A DNA stretch of 64,000 nucleotides from Gelatoporia subvermispora B (Eukaryota > Basidiomycota > Agaricomycetes > Polyporales > Gelatoporiaceae). Numbering within the stretch: position 1 is the stretch's first letter; the number at the start of each line of letters is the position of its first letter. The notes under the pieces were generated by a model. The model did not search any database. It was not told the origin of the DNA and worked only from the letters and a program-made list of their open reading frames with translations. The stretch is taken from assembly GCA_000320605.2 (NCBI GenBank), contig KB445796.1, positions 1,022,926 to 1,086,925 on the forward strand, read 5' to 3'. This document shows positions 11,390-25,079 of this stretch, one piece after another. The translations under genes and the position numbers were made by a program.

Positions 11390-14300
11390 CTGGTACTACA
11401 AGGCTATATGTCACGACCACATCTCTGTGACGACCGCGACGAGGTCTGAGGACCGTGAAACGAAAGGATATTGTCACTCCGAGAGTCACTCTGTACACTT
11501 AGTCCCATGATAGGAAATATAGCGGATGAATCTTCCTACCATCCTCACGTTGTGATACATGCACGCTATGGACAATGTGTTCGCCGAAAGTTGAGCAGAG
11601 ACGACGAAATCTTCTTACGAACAAGCCCATGTTGAAGCCCCGGCACAGTCAGCCTTCAGTGCGGATCTCAGACAGTGAGGTGTGTACATCAGAATTTTAC
11701 TTGAAACTCACTTGTGTAGATCCCGCTATATCGCACAACGGAGATGTCAGCTACTATTTTGGGAGTTCGATGGGCCAATCATTCAACTCACTCCCAGCGA
11801 TGCTTGACGTCGCGTGACATTCCTTTGCGGAGACGGGGGCAGGTTGACACGAAGGCTACGAGGAAGGTGGTGCTGCAACTATGTTAGGACGCAAGTGCAC
11901 TAGTACGTACTCCCGGGTCAAGTCGCTTACCATGTGATGTACACCACGGCGAGGGTCTCCACGCGCTGACTCCTGAGAGAGCCGGCTGAGGTGCTGAGGC
12001 TGGCTGGACACTGAGACTTTCACAAGCCGCAGCCGACCGCTATCGTCCCAAGCCGTGAATAGAGAGTTGTAGAGTCTGGGGAAGGGCGGACGTCAAGGAA
12101 TAGGGAGGTTAGGTGGTCAATATAGCCATAGTAGTCTGAATGTCCGGCCAGCCGCCCAGCCATCTGTCGACAGCATCAGCACTGCACCACCGTGGGGATA
12201 AGATGGAGGTACTACCCGTAGACATCGTCATAGTCATGAGGCGCCTTTCTGCCACCACTCTCGAAGTCAAACAATCCCCCTACGCACGTCCTGTAGTTTG
12301 TGAATGGGTCGCGTCGACACTAAATGTGTCGCCAAGCGCCATGCGTTCAGACAAGGCATGTCGGAGCGAACAAGAATATACCCAAGGCTCGAACCGGCGC
12401 CGCACGGCCACACTGGTCGCTGGGTCAAATTGCTGCCGACTACCACCACTCGTCGCACCCTCTCGGACAAAGTGTCCCACACTGTTCGAACATTGACTGA
12501 AGCATATGGTCTGAGCAGGCCTCAGACACAACACGCCTAGAGCTCCAGCGGGCCTGGGGTTGTGGCTCTGAGAACATGAGGGGATTGTCTTGGTCCCGTT
12601 GGGCATGCTACACTTGCCAGCAAGATTCTAACGCCCTCACCTTCGCTCAGGAATGCGAAGCTCGGACATCACATTATCTGGGAGAGGGAAAGAGCGTTAG
12701 ACTCACCAGTAAGTGATCTGTATGTTGCACAGGTCGGCCCTAGCTGCTGCACTTGCCGCAGAGTTGATGCAGCGACCGTCCTCCACACCCATGATAGGGA
12801 TCACTGGCCCCCCGCCTTGGCAGCACTACGTAGCACCATTGACGGACAAGATTCGAACAGTATTAGCAAAATAACGCAATCTAGTAGTAGAATGAACGCT
12901 CTATCACCACTGCTCGAAGTTGCGTTCGTCCTCAAGGCTGTCTTGATCAGACACGAGAATGTCGCAAGGGTTTCCGGTGAGTGGACAACGAGTATCTTTG
13001 CGGTGCCTCATGTTCATCCTAGACGATCCAGTGACCCTCGCTATTGATTCGGATGCAGGGCGACCTGCGAAGGCGCCTACAATACTAGGTGGCGGCTTGG
13101 GCCTGGGCAGCTCCTACGCGCACATGCCCACCCCAGACATTGAGTCGTCAAGCGGGCGTCTTCATGAACATAGGGAGGGGATCATAGTGTATGGAAACCC
13201 TTCGCTCTGTTGAAGTATGCTTGCAGAAGAATGTTGCAGCGTTCCGGGAGAAGACTGCGGCCACGTTAGAATGGACGATTGAACCACAACCGGCCCTGTC
13301 GTGGATGTCATGCAGCGACCAGTCTCCTCACTAGGAGGTACATCATTTCTGCACGAGATGGTCTGTAGGTTATGTTATCGGGACGTGCTACACGTACGGT
13401 CGCGATGAGTGCACTAAGCACTTGCCTTCTCACTTTATAAGGTGGACGCTGTTATTTACTTCTCATGGTTGTACTCATGGCATCTATAAATTGCTCAGTT
13501 CGTTTCGGCGTTCGCAGCGATAACAGGAGAGTGTTCGACTGGACAGCGATGAACCAAGTAGTACTCAGCTGCAAGTGTCAAGTAGTACTCAGCTGCAAGT
13601 CCTGAGTTTGTCGCCGGTCCTTGAAGCTTGACCATCGATGTGTCGTGCCGGTGCGGCGCCCTTGACGTCGTCAGCCAGGTCCATATTCTATCATCGGAGA
13701 GGCCTGAGCTGAGCGAGAGATGCTCATATGTGGGCACAATAAATAGTAAGTGGGTCCTTGTTGGCAATAGAAGTCTAGCCTTGCTTTGGTCCGGCCTTTC
13801 TCTCACATGACATTCCAGCACTGTCCTCGATTGACGTGCCTACGGCCATAAGCAAACAGACTCCGCAACGCCGATCCGGCTTGTCACCGAAGATTGCGGA
13901 CTGTCGGATCAGGCCCAGATCAGGATGGTCCCGTCTTGACGACATGCGGAACCGATCCAGCAATGAATGAGGATACCGTGCTGCATCAGGACTTCGTCGA
14001 GCGCAATTTGCTTATCGTACGAAATGGCACGGTGTATGAAAACCACCGGTACTGACATGCGACATTGCAGGGATCCTTCATCGTTCTGGTCGGATGGACC
14101 TTCCAGTCGTGCCGCAGACAGGATGCGAAACGGGGGGCTGTAAACAGAGGGCGTGCGCTTGATGGAACCCGTAAATTCACACCATATGGCCCAGTCTCGT
14201 CTCTTACTCTTCCAGATTGCCCCCCGCACATTTCCACGTCTCGTTAACTCCCGAGCTACTCAGTATATGCGACGACCACAGCTGGGCACCGTGCTACTCC

Positions 14301-15298
14301 TTCCTTGTGTCTATGCTCACGTCTCACGGTCCTTCCACCAGTGACTACCTCGCCGCCACCAACGGTCCAAATGTTGTCCTGGGCTCTTCGAGGCACGTCT
14401 ATCACCTTCTAGACCGGTAGAATTGTCATACTCTTCAGAACACTCCAGAATATCCTACCGCTGCCGCTTTTTCAAGTTCTTCTCCTGCCACAAATTCGCG
14501 CTACCGTTCAACCGCTCTGGGATACTGCACTGCAGCAGACCAGCGATCCCTTTGTATCCCCTGCAGATGATCTATGAGAGGGTTAGATGGGCTTTTTGTT
14601 AGCAGAGACACCGGTTCCCGAGGTGTATGTCTGGTTCAATGCTCGTTATCTAACGTGTCAAACAATAGAGGCCGTCGCAAACATATACGGTTGAATCGGT
14701 GGTGGGCCGCAAGGCGGCGAGGATCACTGTAATGCTGGAAGCTGGTGTACATGTAGCCAACATACCGCCTCAGGGGGGTGATGGTGAAGAGCCGAGGGGC
14801 GGCGGGGTTTACTCACTTCCTGCAACGATGTTGCGAGCATCCCATGTTTGCCAGGCCGTAACACGTATTCTCACCCCGCTATTCATGGCTATTCGGTGCA
14901 CGACGGCGTACGCCGGTGCACCCTTTGGGCCTGAGGCCGTTTTCACGGAATCACGGACGGTTCATGTTGCCGACTTCATCCCATTCACAGTGGGTGAAGA
15001 ATCTGGTGAATTGAAATTATTGACACTAGTCAAGATGTGCACGGCTTGTCATTTTTCTGCAACGAGGTCGATTCGTATGTGAGTCAGCGACCATCCACCA
15101 GTTTCGTTCCAGCATGCAGCTGACTCTGGCCAATCTCTCGGATCGTGTTTAAGCCATCCACGAGCATTTCCACGTGATATTATGGTCACACGGTCTTTCC
15201 CACGATCGCTCAATTGCTCGTGAGCGTGCTTGCAGTTTGTACTACTCTATCACTTCCTGGAGCTGGACATTCCGGTGTAGCTGTCATTAGAACGCACA
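11390..15298. other. Gene-poor region, right part
   Basis: About 3.9 kb without a gene I can support on either strand. It contains a 24 bp tandem duplication near 13556-13603. The remaining open frames are unsupported. Confidence 0.45.
13556..13603. repeat. 24 bp tandem duplication
   Basis: The unit AGTAGTACTCAGCTGCAAGT plus four bases (GTCA, then CCTG) is present twice in direct succession. It lies in the gene-poor region and has no evident role. Confidence 0.75.
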
Positions 15299-16229
15299 AT
15301 GACTTCCAATTTGTCTGTTCTGACGAAGTCACATCAAATTGTTGCCGCAAAAAAACGGGCCAAACGGCAACAGCTCAAGGAAATAGTATTCGACGATGTA
15401 GCTCGGAGGTATGTTCCTCAGATGCTGGTGAAAAGACTGGACAGATCATATGCTCAACGAATATGATGGCAGTGAGTTCTTGACCGGATTTCATAAACGC
15501 AAATTGCAGAAGAAGGAAGCTGCGATACAAAAAGCCAAGGAGAGGGAGAAACAAGAGAGGTTGGAAGCTCGGAGAGAGGTAAGAGCCAGTCGCATGTCTT
15601 GGAGTGTCCATTCACGGTTTTACGACCGTAGAAACGGCAAATGTTAGCTGAGCGAGCGGTTGAAAACGCGGCTGAGATCGAGAGGGCGTATGGCGCCGTT
15701 GTTGGTCAGTTTAGCTTGTGCTCATCGGCGAAGCGGTGTATTGACTTGGAATGACTCGTCAGACGAGGAAGCAGATGACGAACAGTGGGGAGGCATCGAT
15801 CAGGCTAGTGGTTCCGGTAGCCGGAGTCGAGATGCGGAGCAAGAAGAGGAATACGAACACGAAGAAGAGCTAGCGACAGTGACCATTGTGGAAGACTTCG
15901 ACCCGGACGCTTTGATTCACGGTCCCAAAAAGCAGCAGTCTAGTCTGAGCAACCAAGATAGCGAGCTAGCTCAGTCCACCCTACCTCTGACAGCATCAGT
16001 TCAGACAGCATTGTCGGATAGACGAAAAGCGAAAAGCAAGGTGAAGGACAAGGCCGAGACGACCAAGGCGAAGACGCAGACGAAGGTGGTAAAGAAGGCG
16101 AAAGACATCAAATATCAGACGAACGCAGCCCGGAAGGCTGAAAGGCTGAAGCAGCGTAGGAGGAAGGTTGAAAAGGCTGAGCGGGCAGGGGGAAAAGCTA
16201 GCAGGAGTAGACGGGGGGAGAAGAAGTGA
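15299..16229 (+). CDS. RRP17: Nucleolar rRNA-processing protein of the Nop25/Rrp17 family
   Basis: Exons 15299-15408, 15473-15578, 15632-15704 and 15763-16229 give 251 residues. The N-terminus contains the family signature: a basic stretch, EIVFDDVAR, then EFLTGFHKRKLQKKEAA and a long charged helix reading KEREKQERLEARRE. The middle is acidic and the C-terminus is extremely Lys/Arg-rich, with nucleolar-localisation character. Yeast Rrp17 is a 5'-3' exoribonuclease that matures the 5' ends of 5.8S and 25S rRNA in pre-60S particles; human NOL12 is the homologue. The gene converges on the methyltransferase gene with only 71 bp between the stop codons. Phase closes across all introns. The junction after 15408 reads Ser where many homologues have Arg. 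Confidence 0.9.
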
Positions 16230-16300
16230 TACAACACTGATGTTATTCCGTTCGTCCGCCTGCTATCAGGAGTATAATACTTTACAAATACCCTACGGAT

Positions 16301-17535
16301 CTACGTTGTAGGTTCTGTGGCCTTCTTCCAGCCTACCCATGCTCCGTATGGACCCTCCATGAGATCCGGGACACTCCGGATCTCCCACTCGCCACCAGGA
16401 AGTCCCAGCCATCTGTCCAAGAACTCCCGTACCACATCCTCCGCTCTCAGCTCCACAACTACCAGTACGGCAGTCTTGCCCGGGGTAGACAGGTGATCAA
16501 TCGTAGTTATCAAGGCTGGAAGAAGAGACGTATGATATATGCAATCAACCACCAGCAATAAGTCGACGACTGGGTATGCGAAGTAGGTATTTCGAGATTG
16601 GTGAGAGGCATTGTGCACTGTAGTCCAGTCCAGGGGTTCTACAACGATGGAGGGCGAGTCCTGAGGAGACAATGTAGTTCGTGAACGAGGATATTGTAGG
16701 GAGCCCGGAGAGTGCTCCATCAATGTAGGTGAATTCAGATAGATGTTCTTGCGTATGAGAGGTACTATCGCGTCGATGTCGGTGACAGTGTATCGTCTTG
16801 CAAGGGGTCCCAAGAGAACGCTCAAGAGACCAGTGCCAGCCCTTTTGAGAGGACGATAGTCAGGAATGGAACTATCATCTGACCATAATACTTCCTCACC
16901 CTAGCTCCATGACATGGGCATCCCGTAGCACGTCGGGATCGAGCAGAGCGTGGGGATCGCGGGTGTGATGCTGAATGAGGAAGTGCTGTGCAAGGTCAAC
17001 GCTATACTAACGTCAATTTATGAAAACGTATGTGGTCAAGTGGCTTGCCACCTGGTTTGTTCACGACCTACCTTGCACGCCAGACCACGCTACCCGTATC
17101 GCCTTTCCGGCTCCGGAGTGAAGTTGTGTCCTGCGCGAGCTCGATTTCCAAATATTCTTCCTCAGGTGACGCATGCTTGTTGGGGGGCCGCCTTGCCTTT
17201 CTAGCAGACTTTTTTTTGCGTGATGATGCATCGACACTCGCATTCACGGAAGGCTCATTCAGGCGGAACTTGAGTGTCAGCGTGTCTTTGTGAGAATCAA
17301 GATGGCCCAACCCTCGGAAACTTGTGCTACTTTCAGCCGAGGCTTTTCGAGAGAGATCTGTATATAGCAAGAAAATCTACGGCGGAGAACAAGAGAGGGA
17401 GAATTGATAAGCCTCATGCGAAGTGCGAGCGATTCGACGTACCTCCTCATCAGCATCCGTTACTACCACGGTCGCTTCTGGAAGCCGAACTGGGCCTCGT
17501 ACATTGCTTTCTTGCACAGAGCGCTGCTCAGACAT
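16301..17535 (-). CDS. METTL21/Rrg1-type protein lysine methyltransferase
   Basis: Exons 17535-17443, 17376-17072, 17001-16900 and 16841-16301 give 346 residues. After a charged N-terminal region comes TGSVVW, the usual lead-in of this family, then HVMELGAGTGLLSVLLGPL, the SAM-binding motif I split by an intron. Further motifs are TDID, a post-I acidic loop, and VDLLLVVDCIYH, which corresponds to the catalytic D/ExxY-like region of family-16 methyltransferases. The family trimethylates lysines on elongation factors, chaperones or VCP; the substrate cannot be chosen from sequence. An alternative start at 17595 would add 20 residues. It is divergent from the Bos1 gene with 283 bp between the start codons. 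Confidence 0.88.
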
Positions 17536-17818
17536 GACGGGAGATGCCTCAGCCAGTAACTGAAAGAACGAAGGCCATGCATGAGTGCAGAGCAAAAGGC
17601 TAAAGCAGGCGGCCGCCTAAGTACAGTCCTCGCCATATTGCTGGGGCCGTAATCGGCCCGGGAGCACACAGCCACGTGGCGCATTCGCTCTGCAGCGTGT
17701 TCGCATCGTGAGTGCACTGCGAGCTAGTTGCCATTCGTTCCAAGCTCTGCTCGGATTGTTATTTGCCTCTGTCTTGTGTACCCTCATATATCATCTGGTC
17801 TCGAATTGCACCGGAGAC

Positions 17819-18832
17819 ATGAATTCATTGTATACCCTTGGAGTACGACAGACGAACTCCATTCAGGCGGACCTCGAGAGGTTGCGCAGCGGTGAATTGT
17901 CAGCAGCACTACTAGGTCTGTCATACTTCCGTTTCGTCCTCGGAGCCATGTCGTGGCAGAGGATATTCGAGTTGTAGGATGACGAACTGGCCTGACCTTT
18001 GACAGGGCAGGTCTCCGCATCACTCGCAGCCATGAACCGCACCATAGACGATTATGATTCGATGGCTAAGAGGGAGATGATCAAGGCGAAGCAGGAGAAG
18101 GCTATGATGTATGTATGTCTCTTGAAAAAGTCAGCTCTATCATATGCTCATGCTATTGCTGACCTGTTTCTGTCCTTTGTGATTCATTGCTAGGCGTGTA
18201 CAGAAGTTTCGGGCAGACTATGCGGACCTACGTAGTCAGTTTGAACAACTGAAGACAGCGGTGAGCTTCTTTGAACGCATATGATGCGCTAGTTTACTTA
18301 CTGAGTTGTCAGAATGAAGCTGCTGCACGCTCAGAGCTCCTGTCGGCGTCGTCATCTTCTACAGTCCCCTTGTCCGCAGGCCCAGGGGATAGTCGGAGAC
18401 GTTTTGCTGCTGCACAATCACAACCTACCTCTGAAATATCGGAATCACCCTTCCGTGGTCCCACACCAATGCCAATGTCCGACATGCGGGAGCAGCATGT
18501 ACTGCGAGAACACACGTTTATCCAGAGTACTGATGCACGCCTGGACGACTTCTTGGCGCAAGGCCGCGCTGTACTCGACGATCTCGTGGATCAGCGTACC
18601 GTTTTGAAGGGTACGCAAAAGCGGCTCTTGGACGCAGCAAACACGTTGGGCCTCAGTAGGGACGTGATTGGGTGGATCGAGAGGAGAAGGTGCGTCTACT
18701 TTCGCTCAGTCCCTTACTGGAACGGTAATGCTGACGTCTGGGGTATGTAGCACACAGGACATGTACATCTTCTTTGCAGGGGCGATCTTCACGTTCGTGT
18801 GTTTCTATTTCATATGGAGATACTTAGGGTAG
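17819..18832 (+). CDS. BOS1: Golgi/ER SNARE Bos1 (GOSR2/membrin homologue)
   Basis: Exons 17819-17915, 18006-18108, 18194-18260, 18313-18689 and 18751-18832 encode 241 residues. The N-terminus MNSLYTLGVRQTNSIQADL and the helical Habc-like region match Bos1. The C-terminal Qb-SNARE helix runs through the blocks REHTFIQSTDARLDDFLAQG, AVLDDLVDQR and LKGTQKRLLDAANTLGL. The protein ends in a single membrane anchor (IFFAGAIFTFVCFYFIWRYLG), as expected for a tail-anchored SNARE. Bos1 pairs with Sed5, Bet1 and Sec22 in fusion of COPII vesicles with the Golgi. The linker before the SNARE helix is Ser/Pro-rich. All introns are GT-AG and the frame is intact. Confidence 0.93.
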
Positions 18833-19264
18833 CGTTCTCTTCTGTTACGGCGGTATTTATGGAGCTCTATAGTTTGATATACTCTTACGGACATTTCCTC
18901 ATGGATCGATATCACAAGTCCTTTCTCTTCTATGAACCACGAACACGGGTCCACACTAGCGTAAGTTCCCAATCTTGTGCAGCTGTTGTGTTGTCGTACT
19001 TCCCCCGCGAGGCCGACAATCGGCCGCGGCAGGCTACAGACGCCAAAACGTCATATTCTCGCACGTGACGGCGTCTAACAATCTGGAGGTACTGGGCGAT
19101 ACTCGAGAACTCAAAACTTGCTGTGAAGCCCGTAGCATCTCGCACACTCCGGCGACAAAGAGCGCAGATGTGTGTGCTGTGAACATTCTTGAACTCCAAC
19201 ACAGTCTTGTACTGGTATTTTACAATCAGTCATTCTGCGGTCTTGCGACATCGGAAACCCTGTG
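18833..19264. other. Intergenic spacer between Bos1 and the P5B ATPase
   Basis: About 430 bp holding the Bos1 3' UTR and the promoter of the ATPase. No coding motif is visible. Confidence 0.5.
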
Positions 19265-22200
19265 ATGGCGACACCTTCCCGACAACAATCTCATGATTAT
19301 ACCGAAGGGGCTTCCGCTATAGACATCGAACAGGCTCTGCAAAATGTACCACGTACTAGGCGGGACTCTACGTATGGAGATGACGATGGAGGTGCTATGT
19401 TTGACGGCCCTGGGCACGCCGTCAATCCAAGTAGTGTCTCCAGGATGCCTCTTGGTGAACACAGCAGACGCAGCAGCGGCGCTTGGCCGCGCTCCAGATC
19501 CCGTAGGCAAAGCACAAGCGATGAGTTACACCGTCCTCGACGAAGACTGAGCCGCGACAGTCAAGTGTCCTACGGTTCCGTGGAACGCGGGCGGCAAGAC
19601 GACCATGACCATCTGGACGCAGAGGCGGACGAGAGTCATGGCGTATCTGGTCGCCGGCAACGGACAAAATCTCCCTCACCCTCTCCTCCTCCAACCCGCC
19701 CTACTGTCTTTGAGAACATTGCGCATATGTTCGGCCGCAGCGCGCCTACTGCAGAATCTCCGCCGCGTAGTCGCCGCGCTTCCCTCTCCAGTCGCTCCTC
19801 ACGCATAAACTTGCTCCGGCGCACATCCAGCAGGCGTTCCAACGCTAGTTCTGACCACGTTATTGACTCCGACGAGGAAGGTGACGACCGTTGGGGATAT
19901 ACTTCTGGCGAGGAGGAGGATTCGGATGAAGAAGAGACCGACAACGACGGCGCTAGTCTTGCTCCTAGCGGCAGCGATGCTGAGTACGAGCATCCGTCAC
20001 CACGGGGTCCCACACTTCCTCTTCTCTCTGGTGATCCGATCTTCGGGCTTGAAGCTAGGATCGAGATGGGCGATTTCAACGATTTGGACCCGCCGCCTCC
20101 AGGTCCACCGAGCAGACAGACGCTGTATATTGTAGATGAAGACGCCCAAATCCGCATGATAGGTTACGAGATTGTGTTGATGCGACAATGGCTATGGCGC
20201 ATATGCTGCATTCTGACGGGAGGCATACTTGGTCTACTGGGTCATTGGTTTCCGCGGCTGTGGCTCCGCTGGGTAACTCGCGAGAAGGCGTTTAAAGATG
20301 CTGGAAATGGCTTTGTGGTCGTGGAGGTGAGAGATTGTTGCGCTGAAATCATATAACACTGGTCAATTTGACTGCTTTGAAGTCAGCTTACAGGGATATT
20401 GCGATCTTCCCAATTCAATCTATAGACTATCCCTACGACTTATCGACAGTGTTTTCGACACACATCGATCCATCAGCGCAACTTCCCCTCTCGCGGGCTA
20501 CGAGTCGGACTCAAGATCAGTCTGATGGAAGCGCAGAGAAATTGAGCAAGCTGCTAGTTGTTGATTACCGCTATTCGCGCTTTGTACTTGACCCGCGGAC
20601 AGGGCTGTTCACCATGCTGAGGTATCATCACATAAGTCCAGATGGTGACATAGCTCACCGATTGTGCCAGGGACTGGAGAGACCCCTCATGGACCGGGCT
20701 CTCATCCGTCAGGGACGGTCTAAGTCGAAATGTTGAAGAGCAACGTCGCACACTATTTGGAAATAATATAATAGATATCGAGGGAAAATCGACACTATCT
20801 CTCCTTGTGGAGGAAGTGAGTGTTTAGGTCTCTTCGTATTGTATCGCTACTGACCATCGGTGCAGGTTATACATCCTTTCTATGTGTTCCAAATTGCTAG
20901 TATAATCCTGTGGTCTTTGGACGATTACTATTACTACGCATTCTGCATTGCTTTGATATCCGCTTTCAGTATTCTCACGACTCTGATAGAAACTAGAAAA
21001 GTGAGCAGCCTCATCTTGAGTCTGATGTCAACTGATGGGACTGTAGACGATCGCTCGCATGAGGGAGATGTCTAGGTTTTCCTGCCCTGTCAAAATCTTC
21101 GCGGATGGAGCGTGTAAGTTGCGCGAAGCCATCACGGTATATCATTTATTGATTGCATTCTCAGGGATTGAAAGCGATTCGACTGCTTTGGTTCCTGGTG
21201 ACATTGTAAATTTGCTCGACCCCCCGTTGGCAACGCTACCGGCGGATATGTTCCTGCTGTCCGGCGACGCCATTGTCAACGAAAGCATGTTAACAGGAGA
21301 AAGTGTTCCGGTCGGGAAAGGGCCAGCCAAAGACGAATTCCTTGTCCGCTGGAAGGATGGTAAGGACGCCAATGGCGACAGCACAAAGAGCTTCCTGTAT
21401 GCTGGGACACGTGTTGTCCGCGTCAGGGGAGCTTTGGCTGCAGATGGGGGCCTAGGAATGCCTGCGCTTGGCCTTGTTGTGCGAACAGGTGAGTAATACT
21501 GCACACTCACTTTACCACAGCTTACAACGATCATGTAGGTTTCGATACAACGAAAGGTGCACTAATCCGATCGATGCTCTTCCCCAAGCCTATGGGATTC
21601 AAGTTTTACAGCGATTCTATACGGTTCATCTTAGTACTGGCAGGTGTTGCAGGCGTCGGTTTCTGTGCGAGCGCCGTGCAATTCATCAGACTAGGAGTGA
21701 GTCCTGGGCTTCTTTTGCATATCCTGAAGCTGATCTGAGTAGGTGAAATGGCATACAATCATGCTCCGCGCCCTCGACCTTATCACGGTTGTGGTGCCTC
21801 CTGCACTTCCCGCTACGCTCTCAATTGGCACCGGTTTTGCAATAAGCCGACTCCGCAAGGCTGGTATCTTCTGTATCTCTCCAAGTAGAGTCAACGTCGC
21901 CGGCCAGATCAATGTTTGCTGTTTCGACAAAACGGGCACTCTGACAGAAGATGGCCTTGACATACTCGGTGTGCGCGCGATCGAACGGAACGTCGGCCAA
22001 TTCGGCGAACTCCTCGAAGATATACATGATCTCCCGTCGAGTCGCGACAAGGCGAATTTTTTGTATGCTCTGACGACCTGCCATTCACTTAAAAAGGTAG
22101 ACGGTAACATAATCGGCGACCCTCTGGACGTGAAAATGTTCGAATTCACCAAATGGACGTTGGAAGAAGGCGATATTGCGGGTACTGCGGTGGTCAAGAG

Positions 22201-24558
22201 TCGTGCTGGTGGAGAACGCCCTGCTGCTCTTGTGCAGACGGTGGTGCGTCCGCCTGGAAGTGCCCAGTTCAGGCTGGAGGACGCCTTGAAAGGTGCTGGC
22301 AGAGTACGTTCAAGCCTTTCTACGTATCCACAGCATTGACCAACTCATCACGTTATTGTCCGTAGCATGCACATTTCTTGGAATTGGGCGTGATTAGGAC
22401 ATTTGAATTTGTATCGGCTCTACGTCGGATGAGTGTCATCGTCAAGCGCCTGAAGAGTACAAGCATGGAAGTTTACGTTAAGGGCGCTCCAGAAGTCATG
22501 GGTGAGATCTGCCAGAAAGATTCCTGTAAGTCGATGTGTACGCTATTTGAGAATCAGACTGACAACACGTCTTTGCCCAGTCCCTCATGACTATGACGAT
22601 CTTCTCTCGTACTACACAAAACGAGGCTACCGAGTGATTGCAATTGCTGGGAAGAGTATTGAAGGCCTGTCATGGCTACGAGCGCAGAAGCTAAAGCGGT
22701 AAGTGCGAACGTTTGATTGTAGGGCCAAGTTCAACGAATGTATCTCTATACAGGGAGCAAGCAGAATCTGGGCTTCGCTTCCTCGGATTAGTAATATTTG
22801 AGAACAAACTAAAGCCCGGTACAACTCCCGCGGTTCAGGCTCTGCGCGAAGCGCATTTTGGGTGCAAGATGATCACTGGTGATAATGCTTTGACTGCGGT
22901 CAGTGTCGCAAGGGAGTGTGGTCTAATCAAGCAGGCAACACACGTTTTTGCTCCTGCCTTCATCCGAGGTTTGTCTGATGGCCTGATATCCTAGAACAGT
23001 TGTGACTCTCTCTATATATAGGAAATGCAAATGCACCGCTTTCTAAGCTCGAGTGGTCTGGAATGGATGAACACGCATGGAAACTGGACGATTATAGCCT
23101 GCGGCCGCTGGTTCCTCCAGCCCACCATGTTGTGGAAGTCGATGAAGACGAGGTGCATGACTATGCGCTAGCGATCACGGGAGATGTCTTCAGATGGATG
23201 ATCAATCACGCCCCATTAGAGACCCTACAACGGGTAAGTGGCGTCGACTTATGATGCGAAGGATCGTCACCACTCACCTGGGATACGGTATAGATGCTTG
23301 TCAAAGCGCAGATATATGCGCGGATGTCTCCAGATGAGAAGAACGAGGTGGTGGAACGTTTGCAAGCTCTGGGCTACACGGTGATGATGTGCGGTGATGG
23401 CGCTAACGACTGCGCTGCTCTCAAAGCTGCTGATGTCGGTTTATCACTATCCGAGGCGGAAGCGTCCGTAGCAGCACCATTCACGAGTCGCACGCCGGAT
23501 ATTAGCTGCGTCCTCGAGGTTATCAGAGAGGGTCGAGCAGCGCTTGTGACGAGTTTCAGCTGCTTCAAATATATGTGAGTCATTCGTTCTTTCGCGACGG
23601 TGAAGTCAAATTGAACTTAGTAGGGCATTATATTCGCTAATACAATTTACCACCATTACCCTACTCTATTCTTTCGCATCCTCACTAGGCGACTTCCAGG
23701 CAAGTCAATATGTAACCAATCCAAGCGGTCTTCTGATGTCTACTCTAGTTTTTGTATATCGACCTGTTCATCATCATTCCTATCGCAGTTACCAGTGAGT
23801 GCTGAAACATCTCTCACCCGAGGCATCTCTCAAGATATATTACAGTGGGACGAACACTTCCCTATCCGCAAATCCATCCCAAGCGCCCTACGGCCAGTCT
23901 TGTGTCGAAGAAGGTGTTGGCAAGTCTGATCGGACAGATCGTGATCACGGCTGCTATACAATTCTGGGCCTTCTTCTGGGTGCGATCGCAAGAATGGTAA
24001 GTAGGTGCCTCGCCATAGTGCGACAAGCAACTGACGAGCGCGGAATGTATAGGTATACGCCTCCGCCAGCTGCCGACCCCAGCCGCCATGACGATAAACT
24101 GGAGGCAAAGAACTACGAGAACACGGTACTCTTCCTTGTCTCGTGCTTCCAGTATATCTTGGTGGCGGCAGTGTTCAGCATTGGTCGTCCGTATCGCAAG
24201 TCAATGTGGACAAATGGTACGCTGATCAATGCGTTCACGGCGTCTATTGTGCTGATGGCTGGTCTGGTGGGTAGTGCCCTTTATGCTGTCACTATGCTGT
24301 CTGTCAGGCTTCAACCTGCTTGTCCTTCTCTGGCCGCCGGTTGCGGTCGCCTCGTTCCTCGAGCTGGTTCCCTTGCCAGGCTCGGGTCGGGTCACTCTAC
24401 TCTTTGCGATCGTCGTCAATATTGCTGCGTCATTTGCTTATGAGGAGTGGGGCACGCAAGTTGTCTCACGAATTCTCGGAGCATTCTTCCAGCTGCGGAG
24501 AAGAAGGAGGGTGAGGGATGGGAAAACGTACAAGGCGGTTGAAGGAGGCCTGCGATGA
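19265..24558 (+). CDS. YPK9: P5B-type P-type ATPase (Ypk9/ATP13A2 family)
   Basis: A long multi-exon gene; the first exon is 19265-20326. The N-terminal 300 residues are cytosolic, Ser/Arg-rich and acidic, followed by the P5B-type membrane-associated region. P-type hallmarks are in order: TGES at 21293-21304 (actuator), PPALP at 21797-21811 (TM4), DKTGT at 21926-21940 (phosphorylated Asp) and [18 protein letters not shown] from 23393 (hinge). PPALP rather than PPELP separates P5B from the ER P5A/Spf1 class. Several C-terminal membrane spans follow. P5B pumps sit in vacuolar or lysosomal membranes; ATP13A2 exports polyamines to the cytosol and yeast Ypk9 confers metal tolerance. Introns are many and short and the frame appears intact through the catalytic domains. 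I did not fix every splice junction. Confidence 0.93.
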
Positions 24559-25079
24559 TCGTGCCGCATGTCGTGGTGGGAGGTGGGATACTTGTAATCT
24601 CGAACCGCGTGATAGATTGTTCTGTGGCCGAAAGCAACGTGAGTTGACATATTGATCGGTCTGTTGGACACGTCCAGCCTTCGATGTTGCGAAGGCGGAG
24701 TGATTGTTGCGGGCCCAGCCTGCGTGCCGGTTGCTTTCAGTGTCTGCCGAATAACAGATTCCTTACCACGTTTCTTACCTTATTAGAGTCGGAGTTTCAA
24801 TCTCCCAATGGTGGGCTTTAACGAGTGGCAGATTGCACGTAGACGCCCTGGGACTTGACGGTGGCCTCAACTGGGTGGCTTCCCACTACACCTCTCTCGT
24901 CGTTCTTCTCCTCCTCTTCTTTCTCTATCTATCGTTATCCTGCCCTGGGGGCTTTTCCATTCCTTAGTTTCTTTTTGCCGCCGCTGTTCCTAGGTCGAAC
25001 ACGAGGAGCCGGCCTCCACTCTTTCAGTTTCTTTCACTGGCAGGTCTAACCATTTCCACACTCGGTCACTGCTTGCAAG
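24559..25079. promoter_or_regulatory. Intergenic region with CT-rich promoter tract
   Basis: After the ATPase stop there is no gene. A pyrimidine-rich stretch (about 24885-24935, followed by more C/T runs to about 25050) precedes the next start codon. Such CT tracts are common just upstream of transcription starts in fungal genes. Confidence 0.4.

Noticed and set aside
19265..24558. ATPase as P5A (Spf1) type
   Set aside because: The TM4 motif is PPALP, not PPELP, and the N-terminal layout fits P5B.
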